Shown here: positions 15,007 to 23,123 of the stretch, one piece after another
Layout of the letters: each line of letters starts with the position of its first letter
Numbering within the stretch: the stretch's first letter is position 1
DNA from: Leeuwenhoekiella blandensis MED217
Lineage (GTDB): Bacteria; Bacteroidota; Bacteroidia; Flavobacteriales; Flavobacteriaceae
Direction of reading: 5' to 3'
DNA length: 64,000 bases
NCBI RefSeq assembly: GCF_000152985.1
Contig: NZ_CH672395.1
Location: forward strand, 163,749 to 227,748
Notes under the pieces: model-generated
The model's input: the letters and a program-made list of their open reading frames with translations, nothing else
Database searches by the model: none
What the model was told of the DNA's origin: nothing
Made by a program: the position numbers and the translations under genes

Positions 15007-16335
15007 TTGGATCCTGACCCCCCAAGTTTATTAATTATTCAGCAAGGTTTTTCTATGACCACGGTTGTAGAGATCATTGCGGTTCTTATTTTACTTATTT
15101 GCTCGGCATTGATCAGTGGTACAGAAGTGGCTTTTTTTGCACTTACTCCAGCTGATCTTGAACTTGATGTAGAGAAGCAAACCAGAAAACAAAACCTGGT
15201 GGTGCGTCTTCTTGAGAAGCCCAAAAAATTACTTGCGACTATTCTTGTGGCAAATAATTTTATAAACATTGCGATCGTCCTCATTTTTGCCAGCCTCGGT
15301 GAAACCCTCTTTGCCGGTCTTGAGCAGTATCAATTCTGGATCATTAACCTTCGCTTTCTAGTTGAAGTTGTCGCGGTTACTTTTTTGATCTTGATGTTTG
15401 GCGAGATTTTGCCTAAGGTTTATGCAAGCAGAAATAAGGTGCAGTTCTCTGGTCAAATGGCTTACCCGATGGTGGTTTTAGATACTTTGATCTCCCCGTT
15501 GAGCGTTCCTATGCGCGCAGTTACTTTGTTTTTGCAAGACCGATTTGGTAAGCAAAAAGCTAACATTAGCATAGATCATCTGGGGCAAGCGCTTGAGCTT
15601 ACCAGTGAAGAAGATACCTCGATCGAAGAGCAAAAAATTCTTAAAGGTATCGTGAGTTTTGGTAATACCGATACCAAGCAAGTGATGAAACCGCGTATGG
15701 ATATTTTTGCGCTTAATGAAGAATTGACCTATCAGGAAGTGATTCCGTTGATAATAGAAAATGGGTATTCGCGTATCCCTGTTTTTACTGAAAACATTGA
15801 CAATATTGCCGGGATTCTTTACGTAAAAGATTTGCTTCCGCATATTGACAAAGAAGACTTTGCGTGGACGAGCCTGTTGCGCGATCCCTACTTTGTTCCC
15901 GAAAACAAAAAGCTTGACGACTTGCTTAATGAATTTAAAGACAAGCGTAATCACCTCGCGATCGTTGTTGATGAATATGGCGGAACAAGCGGATTGATCT
16001 CTATGGAAGATATTATCGAAGAAATCGTGGGAGACATCAGCGATGAGTTTGACGACGAAGATATTATCTTCTCAAAACTTGATGATAATAACTATATATT
16101 TGAAGGTAAAACTTCACTGAAGGATTTCTATAAAGTTATCAAGTTAGAAGACAATACTGCTTTTGAAGATAACAAAGGAGAGGCTGAAACGCTAGCCGGT
16201 TTTTTACTAGAAATTTCTAAAGGTTTTCCGCGGAAGAATGAGATACTAAATTTTGAACATTATGCGTTTACTATTGAAGTAATCGATCAAAAGCGTATCA
16301 AACAAATTAAGCTTACGATTAAAGATATCGATTAG
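15007..16335 (+). CDS. gldE: Gliding motility-associated protein GldE (CBS/CorC-type membrane protein)
   Basis: A 442-residue protein of the UPF0053/CorC group. DUF21 membrane domain with three or four helices (about residues 18-150; ISGTEVAFFAL, IAIVLIFASLG), paired CBS domains (about 205-330; RMDIFAL, YSRIPVFTENIDNIAGILYVKDLLP, of which GILYVKDLLP is typical) and a C-terminal transporter-associated domain. In Flavobacterium johnsoniae GldE acts with the lipoprotein GldD in gliding and type IX secretion; the immediate downstream gene here is gldD (16 bp). The start is TTG, in the MDPDP context typical of GldE. Confidence 0.9.
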   Translation: MDPDPPSLLIIQQGFSMTTVVEIIAVLILLICSALISGTEVAFFALTPADLELDVEKQTRKQNLVVRLLEKPKKLLATILVANNFINIAIVLIFASLGETLFAGLEQYQFWIINLRFLVEVVAVTFLILMFGEILPKVYASRNKVQFSGQMAYPMVVLDTLISPLSVPMRAVTLFLQDRFGKQKANISIDHLGQALELTSEEDTSIEEQKILKGIVSFGNTDTKQVMKPRMDIFALNEELTYQEVIPLIIENGYSRIPVFTENIDNIAGILYVKDLLPHIDKEDFAWTSLLRDPYFVPENKKLDDLLNEFKDKRNHLAIVVDEYGGTSGLISMEDIIEEIVGDISDEFDDEDIIFSKLDDNNYIFEGKTSLKDFYKVIKLEDNTAFEDNKGEAETLAGFLLEISKGFPRKNEILNFEHYAFTIEVIDQKRIKQIKLTIKDID

Positions 16336-16351
16336 CTGTAAATACAGTCTC

Positions 16352-16918
16352 TTGAAGCAATTCAGTATTTATTTTTTTACCACTTTTTTGTGCGTGAGTT
16401 TATTCTCGTGCAAAGAGGATGTGTTGCCTAAACCAGATGGTTTTTTGGCGCTCAATTATAGCGAGCCAAAGTATATAGATTATGGAAGTGCCGATTGTCC
16501 CTACGGATTTATGAAAAACACCAAAGCAGTTGTGCGTTATAAAAGCGATTGCTCTGCAGTGCTTGAATATCCTGAGATGAATGGGGCATTATATCTTACC
16601 TACAGGCCGGTAGAAAATAATATTAAAGAATTGCTTATTGACGCGCAAAAACTCACCTATGAGCACGTTGTAAAAGCCGATAATATTGCCGAAGAAAAGT
16701 ATGTAAATGAGTATCACGGCGTCTACGGTATGTTTTACGATGTGGCGGGTAACGCGGCTTCTCAGTCTCAGTTTTATGTGACTGATAGTACTTCGCATTT
16801 CATCACAGGCTCTATTTATTTTAATGTAACTCCCAATTACGACAGTATTCTACCTGCGGCGGCTTATCTTAAAAACGACATTAGGCATTTAATGGAGTCC
16901 CTCCGCTGGAAGAAATAA
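16352..16918 (+). CDS. gldD: Gliding motility lipoprotein GldD
   Basis: A 188-residue lipoprotein. Signal peptide and lipobox LFSC place Cys at about residue 20; the mature part carries PKPDGFLALNYSEPKY, GSADCPYGF and the tail LRWKK, all typical of GldD. GldD is required for gliding and contributes to T9SS function, and is always encoded next to gldE. The start is TTG, 16 bp after gldE. Confidence 0.9.
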   Translation: MKQFSIYFFTTFLCVSLFSCKEDVLPKPDGFLALNYSEPKYIDYGSADCPYGFMKNTKAVVRYKSDCSAVLEYPEMNGALYLTYRPVENNIKELLIDAQKLTYEHVVKADNIAEEKYVNEYHGVYGMFYDVAGNAASQSQFYVTDSTSHFITGSIYFNVTPNYDSILPAAAYLKNDIRHLMESLRWKK

Positions 16919-16977
16919 TAGCTTCACGATGCTATTCTGACTTTTAAATCTCAATTTTGCAGCCTCAAAATAGAGCT

Positions 16978-17871
16978 ATGCAGGCATCTAATAAAAAGTG
17001 GCTATATCTTTTCATTCTTTCCTTGATCTGGGGTACCTCGTACATCTTGATCAAAAAAGGTTTGGTGGGTCTTACCCCTTTACAGCTTGGAGCATTTCGC
17101 ATCATTTTTACAACAATTTTTCTTTTTCTTATTGGTTTTAGATCACTGTTTAGAATTACAAAGACACAATGGGGTTGGGTGGCGTTAAGTGCGCTGCTGG
17201 GTACTTTTTTACCGGTGTTTTTATTCGCTTATGCCGAAACGCAAATCGACAGCAGTATTGCATCGATCTTAAATTCTTTAGTGCCGTTATTCACTATTTT
17301 TCTTGGCTTTTTGCTGTTTAAGATAGCCTTTACACGCAATCAGGTGGTAGGTGTGATTCTGGGATTACTGGGTGCGGCCATTCTTATCTTTCAAGGAGCA
17401 GAAGTGAATCCTGATCAAAACTACGTTTTTGCAGGTTTGGTGGTTATTGCGGCCTTATGTTATGCGGGTAATGCCAATATCTTGAAGTCAAAACTTCAAG
17501 AGGTTTCTTCGCTGGCTATTGCAGTAGGAAATTTTAGTGTTATGCTTATTCCTGCGGTAATCGTGCTTTATTTCGCCGGTGGAATGCAGCTCGATGTTGC
17601 AGAACCTGCGATTAGAAGTTCATTGCTGTATATTGTGATTTTGGCATTTTTCGGTACTGCATTGGCTAAAATTCTATTCAATAAATTGGTTCAAATCTCT
17701 TCTGCTGTGTTCTCAACTTCAGTAACCTATTTAATTCCGATAGTGGGCATTTTTTGGGGATTGCTTGATGGTGAGCGTTTCACATTGATCCATCTTTTAG
17801 GAGCCGGTGTTATTTTAACCGGTGTTTATTTGGTGAATGCTAATAGAAAACAAAAAAAGACCAACACTTAA
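16978..17871 (+). CDS. DMT-superfamily transporter with two EamA domains
   Basis: A roughly 297-residue protein with ten predicted membrane helices in two EamA halves; the first opens WLYLFILSLIWGTSYILIKKG and contains PLQLGAFRI, and the second repeats the pattern near GTALAKILFNKLVQ. Such transporters usually export amino acids or metabolites; the substrate cannot be read from sequence. An in-frame TTG at 16957 is possible, but the ATG at 16978 gives the usual short N-terminus. The C-terminal codons and stop form one arm of the terminator at 17856-17881. Confidence 0.82.
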   Translation: MQASNKKWLYLFILSLIWGTSYILIKKGLVGLTPLQLGAFRIIFTTIFLFLIGFRSLFRITKTQWGWVALSALLGTFLPVFLFAYAETQIDSSIASILNSLVPLFTIFLGFLLFKIAFTRNQVVGVILGLLGAAILIFQGAEVNPDQNYVFAGLVVIAALCYAGNANILKSKLQEVSSLAIAVGNFSVMLIPAVIVLYFAGGMQLDVAEPAIRSSLLYIVILAFFGTALAKILFNKLVQISSAVFSTSVTYLIPIVGIFWGLLDGERFTLIHLLGAGVILTGVYLVNANRKQKKTNT

Positions 17872-17881
17872 GTTGGTCTTT
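17856..17881 (+). terminator. Terminator overlapping the end of the DMT transporter gene
   Basis: A 10-bp perfect stem AAAGACCAAC / GTTGGTCTTT with loop ACTTAA, followed by TTTC. The 5' arm is coding sequence and the stop codon is in the loop. Confidence 0.7.
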
Positions 17882-17890
17882 CTTGATTTA

Positions 17891-17930
17891 TTGGTCCCGC
17901 CAAAGGATTTAAACCCCTTAGCTATTTGAC
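17891..17930 (+). repeat. Dispersed intergenic repeat, copy B (short)
   Basis: TTGGTCCCGCCAAAGG then ATTTAAACCCCTTAG, truncated before the usual GTAGTTTAC end. It lies just after a terminator and before the 3' end of the M16 gene. Confidence 0.55.
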
Positions 17931-17943
17931 AAAAACCTACTTT

Positions 17944-20013
17944 TTACTGAAAGTCAGCGTCACTCACACCTTCATTAACTTTAATCTCGGTAAAAGTAAA
18001 CTCGATGTTTTGAGGTCCCATCGATTGTGAAAGTTTGTGAGGGAATAACACACCGCCTACAGACTTATAATCGTCAAAAAGCATAGTTTGTACAAAGGTT
18101 TGTCCTTGCATTTGTTGTGTTGTTTCTTCCTTCAGTTTTAAGCCGCTTTCAGTAGCATAAAATGCTTTCTTAGCATCTGTCAATTGAATTACGTAAGCAT
18201 CTTTACCATCTACTTTTTCAACGCCTTTTAATGTGATCGTTTCATCGCCTAGCATTGCCATTTCAGGAATGATAGCAGCTTCTTTTTTAAGGGCTTTTAT
18301 TTGCTCTGCTGGCAGGTTCATTGTTTGTCCTTGTTTAGAAACTGAACCAGAATCCCCGTTAAGTACTTGTTTAGACATTACATTACCCATGACAGAGATT
18401 TCCTCTAAATACTGGTTATTGCTCGTCTTTTTGATGGTAAGTTTAAGCGGTGTTCCTTGCACGCTTCCTTCTCCCAACATCATTATAGAATTGATACCGG
18501 CAACAGCCTCTTGACCACCAACGGCTTCAATATAACTGTTGAAAACGTCTGTAGCTGTAAGGCCTTCTGGCATTGCTACTTCATAAGAAGGCTTTGCTAC
18601 ATTGTTGGCATTTTTGTCATAATATTTTACCGGAATGGTTTTTCCGTTAAAGCTTACCTTTTCTAAGTTTTCTAGAACCTCACTGCCTTTTCCTGCGATC
18701 ACGATGCGGGCATTATCACTTAAAAAATACTTTTTAGCAACACGCTGTACGTCTTCAATAGTAACGGCGTTGATCTTGCTTAAATAATTCTGATAGAAAT
18801 CTTCAGGAAGACCTTCGGTTTCTTTGTTAAGCGCAAAACGTGCGATAGTACTTGGCTGCTCTAAAGAGCGCACAAAACTACCTATATATTTAGCTTTTGT
18901 ATTTTTAAGATCCTTTTCAGTAACGGGTTCTTGACGAATCTTGTCAATCTCTTCTAGGAACGCAACTACAGAGCTGTCTGTCACCATATTTCGCACACTT
19001 GCTGAAGCGCTAAAAGAAGTCTTGCCGTATTTGTCATTATTTATACTGGAATAAGCGCCATAGGTATAGCCTTTATCTTCTCTAAGGTTTAAGAATAAGC
19101 GGCCTTCTCCACCGCCACCCAGAATCTGATTGGCCATCAATGCCGGAAAGTAATCTGGATCACTCATTTTAAGATCAACAAGATTCTCAACAATTACCTG
19201 AGATTGTACTGCATTAGGCATATCAACAAAATTGATTTCGGTAGTTGCAACATTTTCTGGATTCGAGAAATCGTTGCTTAATGCAGCTCCTTTTTTCCAA
19301 TCTTTAAAATAGGTAGTTACCCAGTCTTTAATGTCTTTATAGTCAACATCTCCTACCACAACGAGATAAGCGTTATTTGGGATAAATGCCTTGTTGTAAA
19401 AAGCCTTAGCGTCAGCAAGAGTAATACCTTCAATACTCTCTTGAGTTTCAAACTCCCCTTTAGGATGGTCTTTACCATAAAGTAAGGCACGGCTCACTTT
19501 ACCAGCAGCAGCTTCTACACTTTTTTCATTGGTTTTTAAACTTTCAATAAGGATATCTTGCTCTTTTTCAAATTCTTCTTGTGTGAAATTTGGGTGAATA
19601 GCAGCGTCTGCAAGAAGTTCAAGAATGCGTTCTGCATATTGTGAAAGTCCGCCTGCGGAAGCATATTGAGAACCAAAATTCATACGAGCTCCCATATAAT
19701 CTACTTCCTCATTAAAATCATCTTTGCTGATGTTGGCAGAACCTTTTCCTAGCAAAGCGCCTGATAAGGCTGCAGCTCCTGTTTTTTCTCCTTCTGCAAT
19801 AGGTGGATTGTCAAGCGTTAGTGTGTAGGATACGCGTGGTAATTTGTGGTTTTCTACAACAATAACTTTGAGTCCGTTTTTTAACGTGAAGGTTTCCGGT
19901 TCGCTAAGATTGATCTCAGGTGCAGGTCCCGGTTTTGGTTGTGTGCTTCGGTCTATTTGTGCAACAGCACCAAGGCTGCAGATAAATAGTAAGCTAAAGA
20001 ATATATTTTTCAT
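17944..20013 (-). CDS. M16-family peptidase-like protein, non-catalytic subunit with C-terminal extension
   Basis: A 689-residue secreted protein (signal peptide about residues 1-18, then QIDRSTQPKPGPAPEI). Residues about 40-470 form two M16 (pitrilysin/insulinase) domains, but the HxxEH zinc motif is absent at the expected site, so this is probably the substrate-binding partner of the catalytic protein encoded just upstream. Residues about 480-689 are an extra beta-rich module (GGQEAVAGINSIMMLGEG) resembling outer-membrane lipoprotein-sorting (LolA-like) folds. The gene is 51 bp downstream of its partner and clearly in the same operon. Confidence 0.85.
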   Translation of the reverse strand: MKNIFFSLLFICSLGAVAQIDRSTQPKPGPAPEINLSEPETFTLKNGLKVIVVENHKLPRVSYTLTLDNPPIAEGEKTGAAALSGALLGKGSANISKDDFNEEVDYMGARMNFGSQYASAGGLSQYAERILELLADAAIHPNFTQEEFEKEQDILIESLKTNEKSVEAAAGKVSRALLYGKDHPKGEFETQESIEGITLADAKAFYNKAFIPNNAYLVVVGDVDYKDIKDWVTTYFKDWKKGAALSNDFSNPENVATTEINFVDMPNAVQSQVIVENLVDLKMSDPDYFPALMANQILGGGGEGRLFLNLREDKGYTYGAYSSINNDKYGKTSFSASASVRNMVTDSSVVAFLEEIDKIRQEPVTEKDLKNTKAKYIGSFVRSLEQPSTIARFALNKETEGLPEDFYQNYLSKINAVTIEDVQRVAKKYFLSDNARIVIAGKGSEVLENLEKVSFNGKTIPVKYYDKNANNVAKPSYEVAMPEGLTATDVFNSYIEAVGGQEAVAGINSIMMLGEGSVQGTPLKLTIKKTSNNQYLEEISVMGNVMSKQVLNGDSGSVSKQGQTMNLPAEQIKALKKEAAIIPEMAMLGDETITLKGVEKVDGKDAYVIQLTDAKKAFYATESGLKLKEETTQQMQGQTFVQTMLFDDYKSVGGVLFPHKLSQSMGPQNIEFTFTEIKVNEGVSDADFQ

Positions 20014-20064
20014 CTAAATTATATTTTATTTTCGTTTCTGAAGATTAAGCGGTAGAGCTTTCGA

Positions 20065-21384
20065 TTATTGCTCTTCTTTTTTAGGAAGATATTCTACTTC
20101 TACGCGTTGGTTAGGCTTTAGGTATTTGTTTGCTACTTCCTTAATTTCTTCCCGTGTGATAGAACGATAGATTTCGATTTCAGAATTGATCAGGTTTGTG
20201 TCATCATAAAGCATGTAGTTGCGTGCTAAAGTATTTGCAATACCAGAAACACTTGAATTTGAATTCACAAAATTGGTTTCAGCCTTATTCTGTAATTTTT
20301 CATAATCAGATTCAGAAATAAGCTCATTACGCAGTTTTGCAATTTCTTCTTCCATACCTTCAAGAAGGGTGTCTAAACTGGTTTCGCCTAACGGAAGACC
20401 AAAAATGATGTACATTCCATAATCTTCTTGCTCGAGATTGATCGCGCCGATCTGGAGGGCTTTCTTCTCGTCGTCAACCATTTTCTTATAAAGCTTAGAG
20501 CTTTTTCCGTCGCTTAAATAAGAAGAGATCATATTTAAAACATAAGCGTCGCGATCGCCGTAGCCCGGTGTGCGATATGCAGTAAGAATCGCAGGAACCT
20601 GAATGTTTGAATCATAAAATTGGGTACGCGTAGCTTCAGTAATAGGCGCTTCAGTAGGATAACTGCGCTCTAGCTCTGGTCCGCTAGGAATAGGCCCAAA
20701 ATAATCTTCGATCATTTTTTTGGTTTCATCCACTTCAATATCACCCGCAACTACAAGCACTGCATTGTTAGGCTTGTAATATTTTTTGAAATAGTCTTGA
20801 AATTCCTGTAGTGAAGCCGCATCAAGATCTTCCATATATCCTACATTAGGATCTTTGTATGGGTGATTCTTGAAAAGCTGCTCGCTGATGGCAAACAAGA
20901 ACTGCCCATATGGAGAGTTGTCGTAACGAAGACGACGTTCTTCTTTTACCACCTCATTTTGCGTGTCGACCCCATCTTGTTTAATGATTGGGTGCAGCAT
21001 GCGTTCAGATTCCATCCATAATCCTAATTCCAGATTATTTGAAGGGAATACCTCATAATAATATGTACGGTCTTGAGAAGTGTTGGCATTATTGGTTCCG
21101 CCGTTTGAACTTACGATCTCAAACCATTTTCCGTTCTCGATATTTTCAGTTCCTTCAAAGAGCAAATGCTCAAAGAAGTGTGCAAAGCCGGTACGGCCAT
21201 CTTCGCGATCTTTACCACCCACGTGATACATAACAGAGGTTGTAACCACAGGTGCAGTATTGTCTTGATGTAGGATAACATGTAGCCCGTTGTCAAGATC
21301 ATATTCTTCAAATTCTACCTCTTGCGCCTGAATAGTAAGGCTCATTGCAAGAATTGAAGCCAGTGAAAAAAACGTTTTTTTCAT
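20065..21384 (-). CDS. M16-family zinc metallopeptidase, catalytic subunit
   Basis: A 439-residue secreted protein with a signal peptide (ending about residue 20 at TIQAQ). It has an intact inverted zinc motif HFFEH (about residues 67-71) and the downstream Glu-containing EVVKEERRLRYDN. It belongs to the M16 subfamily of two-chain periplasmic peptidases that act in a clam-shell with a partner lacking the motif; the partner is the next gene. A role in degrading peptides in the periplasm is known for the family; the specific substrate is not. Confidence 0.88.
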   Translation of the reverse strand: MKKTFFSLASILAMSLTIQAQEVEFEEYDLDNGLHVILHQDNTAPVVTTSVMYHVGGKDREDGRTGFAHFFEHLLFEGTENIENGKWFEIVSSNGGTNNANTSQDRTYYYEVFPSNNLELGLWMESERMLHPIIKQDGVDTQNEVVKEERRLRYDNSPYGQFLFAISEQLFKNHPYKDPNVGYMEDLDAASLQEFQDYFKKYYKPNNAVLVVAGDIEVDETKKMIEDYFGPIPSGPELERSYPTEAPITEATRTQFYDSNIQVPAILTAYRTPGYGDRDAYVLNMISSYLSDGKSSKLYKKMVDDEKKALQIGAINLEQEDYGMYIIFGLPLGETSLDTLLEGMEEEIAKLRNELISESDYEKLQNKAETNFVNSNSSVSGIANTLARNYMLYDDTNLINSEIEIYRSITREEIKEVANKYLKPNQRVEVEYLPKKEEQ

Positions 21385-21594
21385 GAAAAAGAGTATTTAT
21401 TTTGTTTTGGTTATACGTAAGTTAAAGAATGCCTTTGTTACACACTACCTCAACTTTAACATTAATGATTATGTTTAATTATTTTGGGGATTAATTAAAC
21501 AAAATATGAGGTGACTTGACTAAATTTAACAAGATGTTAGCTGATATTGAGGGATTTAATGGTGAAATTTATAAGGAATCAAAAAAATAAAGTT

Positions 21595-22062
21595 ATGCTT
21601 AAAATTGCACTTCCTATACGTTTTGGCATCGCCATATCAGCTGGTTTGATCGCCTATTTTCTTGTTTTAGCCTTATTTGGGCTGCATACAAACCCATTGT
21701 TTAGTCTATTTAACGGGGTAATTACCGGTTTTGGGATTTATGAAGCCATCAAGTTTTATAAGCTAAGTAAAGGCAAAGATTTTGAATACGGAGATGGTTT
21801 TTCTGTGGGCGTAGTGACCGGCTTTGTCGCAACTATTATTTTCACGGCCTTTTTTGGTCTGTATGCAGGAAATATCAATCCGGAATTTCTAAGCAATATG
21901 ATCACCGCCTGGGAAACTACCTATAATACAAGTCTGGGTAGTGTTATCTTTGTAGTCGCTATTATGGGTTTTGCGACAAGTACCGTACTCACCCTCAGTT
22001 TTATGCAATTATTTAAACCAAGCTGGAATTTAAAGAAGAAGCCTAAAACTTCACAGGCTTAA
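21595..22062 (+). CDS. DUF4199 domain membrane protein
   Basis: About 155 residues with four membrane helices (about 5-25, 31-48, 68-88, 113-135). The features GIYEAIKFYK, DGFSVGVVTGFVATIIFT and a cytoplasmic Lys-rich tail match DUF4199, a Bacteroidota-specific family of unknown function. In-frame starts at 21547 (TTG) and 21559 (ATG) also exist, but the ATG at 21595 begins directly before the first helix, as in relatives. It ends before the rplU promoter. Confidence 0.72.
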   Translation: MLKIALPIRFGIAISAGLIAYFLVLALFGLHTNPLFSLFNGVITGFGIYEAIKFYKLSKGKDFEYGDGFSVGVVTGFVATIIFTAFFGLYAGNINPEFLSNMITAWETTYNTSLGSVIFVVAIMGFATSTVLTLSFMQLFKPSWNLKKKPKTSQA

Positions 22063-22076
22063 AATTACATTATACA

Positions 22077-22107
22077 TTTGTATTGTAAGTAAATAGCTGT
22101 ATATTTG
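22077..22107 (+). promoter_or_regulatory. rplU-rpmA promoter
   Basis: TTTG at 22077-22080, exactly 19 bp, then TATATTTG at 22100-22107: a perfect match to TTTG-N19-TAnnTTTG. Transcription should start near 22112. Confidence 0.7.
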
Positions 22108-22112
22108 CGCCC

Positions 22113-22134
22113 TCTTAAACCAGAAGGTTTGAGA
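22113..22134 (+). promoter_or_regulatory. Leader hairpin in the rplU mRNA
   Basis: TCTTAAACC, loop AGAA, GGTTTGAGA form a 9-bp stem (one G-U) at the extreme 5' end of the predicted transcript. It could protect the mRNA or serve as a ribosomal-protein binding site; no family is recognised. Confidence 0.35.
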
Positions 22135-22165
22135 ATTTTAAAAACTATTTTTTAATAATTACGCT

Positions 22166-22651
22166 ATGTACGCAATTGTAGAGATAGCAGGGCAGCAATT
22201 TAAAGTTGCAAAAGACCAGAAGGTTTTTGTAAACCGCTTGGCAGGAGAAGAAGGAGACGAAGTTTCTTTTGATAAAGTTCTTTTGGCAGGAGATGGTGAC
22301 AACATCACTTTAGGCGCCCCGGCTATAGAAGGAGCTCTAGTAGGAGCAAAGATTTCACGTCACTTAAAAGGAGACAAAGTAATTGTTTTCAAAAAGAAAA
22401 GACGTAAAGGTTATAAGAAGAAAAATGGTCATCGTCAATCTTTAACTGAGATTGTAATTGGCGATATTTCTTTAAAAGGAGGCAAAAAAGCTGCTCCTAA
22501 AGCTGAGAAAAAAGAAGAAGCAAAAGCTGAATCTTCTGATGATTTAAGTAAGCACACTGTAGCTGAACTTAAAGAAATGGCTAAAGAAAAAGGTCTTGAA
22601 GGATATTCTTCAATGAAAAAAGCCGAATTAATTGAAGCTTTAAGTAAATAA
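22166..22651 (+). CDS. rplU: 50S ribosomal protein L21 with a C-terminal Rho_N/SAP-like extension
   Basis: Residues 1-101 are a normal L21 (MYAIVEIAGQQFKV; KVLLAGDGD; FKKKRRKGYKKKNGHRQ, of which KKRRKGYKKKNGHRQ is the rRNA-binding segment). The protein then continues to 161 residues: a Lys/Glu/Ala-rich linker (about 106-126) and a small helical unit (SKHTVAELKEMAKEKGLEGY then SSMKKAELIEALSK) that resembles the Rho N-terminal/SAP nucleic-acid-binding fold. L21 is usually about 103 residues. rpmA follows after 25 bp, the universal pairing. Confidence 0.95.
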   Translation: MYAIVEIAGQQFKVAKDQKVFVNRLAGEEGDEVSFDKVLLAGDGDNITLGAPAIEGALVGAKISRHLKGDKVIVFKKKRRKGYKKKNGHRQSLTEIVIGDISLKGGKKAAPKAEKKEEAKAESSDDLSKHTVAELKEMAKEKGLEGYSSMKKAELIEALSK

Positions 22652-22676
22652 TAATCTACTAAAAACTTAAAATAAA

Positions 22677-22940
22677 ATGGCACACAAAAAAGGAGTCGGT
22701 AGTTCGAAGAACGGTAGAGAATCAGAATCGAAACGTCTAGGTGTTAAGATTTTTGGTGGTCAAGCTGCAGTAGCAGGTAACATCATCGTTAGACAGCGTG
22801 GTAACACACATCACCCAGGTGAAAATGTTTACGGTGGAAAAGATCACACTTTACATGCTAAAGTAGACGGTATCGTTAAGTTTACTAAAAAGAAAGACAA
22901 CAAATCTTATGTATCTGTAGTTCCTACTGCAGAAGCTTAA
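22677..22940 (+). CDS. rpmA: 50S ribosomal protein L27
   Basis: An 87-residue L27 with the typical [20 protein letters not shown] start that reaches toward the peptidyl transferase centre, followed by [19 protein letters not shown], of which IVRQRG and HPGENV are signature. There is no N-terminal extension of the Prp-cleaved type seen in Firmicutes. It is co-transcribed with rplU and followed by a strong terminator at 22965. Confidence 0.97.
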   Translation: MAHKKGVGSSKNGRESESKRLGVKIFGGQAAVAGNIIVRQRGNTHHPGENVYGGKDHTLHAKVDGIVKFTKKKDNKSYVSVVPTAEA

Positions 22941-22964
22941 GAAACGTTTGTTACTAGTATAGAA

Positions 22965-23000
22965 GCCTCATTGTCGCAAGAGACAATGAGGCTTTTTTTT
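22965..23000 (+). terminator. Terminator after rpmA
   Basis: A perfect 11-bp stem GCCTCATTGTC / GACAATGAGGC with loop GCAAGA, then ten T. Confidence 0.9.
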
Positions 23001-23052
23001 TTGGCGCCGACAGAGGTTCAAATACTCCTAGGCTTGCCTCGAGGTAGTTTAC
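23001..23052 (+). repeat. Dispersed intergenic repeat, copy C
   Basis: A full-length copy: TTGGCGCC, a CCAAAGGG-like block, AAATACTCC, TAGGCTTGCC, TCGAGGTAGTTTAC. It starts inside the U-tract of the rpmA terminator. CTAGG-CTTG-CCTCG can pair. Confidence 0.75.
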
Positions 23053-23123
23053 GGTTCTGATTTAAACTTAATCTAATAATCAGGTAACATTAGACCGGTA
23101 TATTGCTCGATTAAGCAGAAGCA

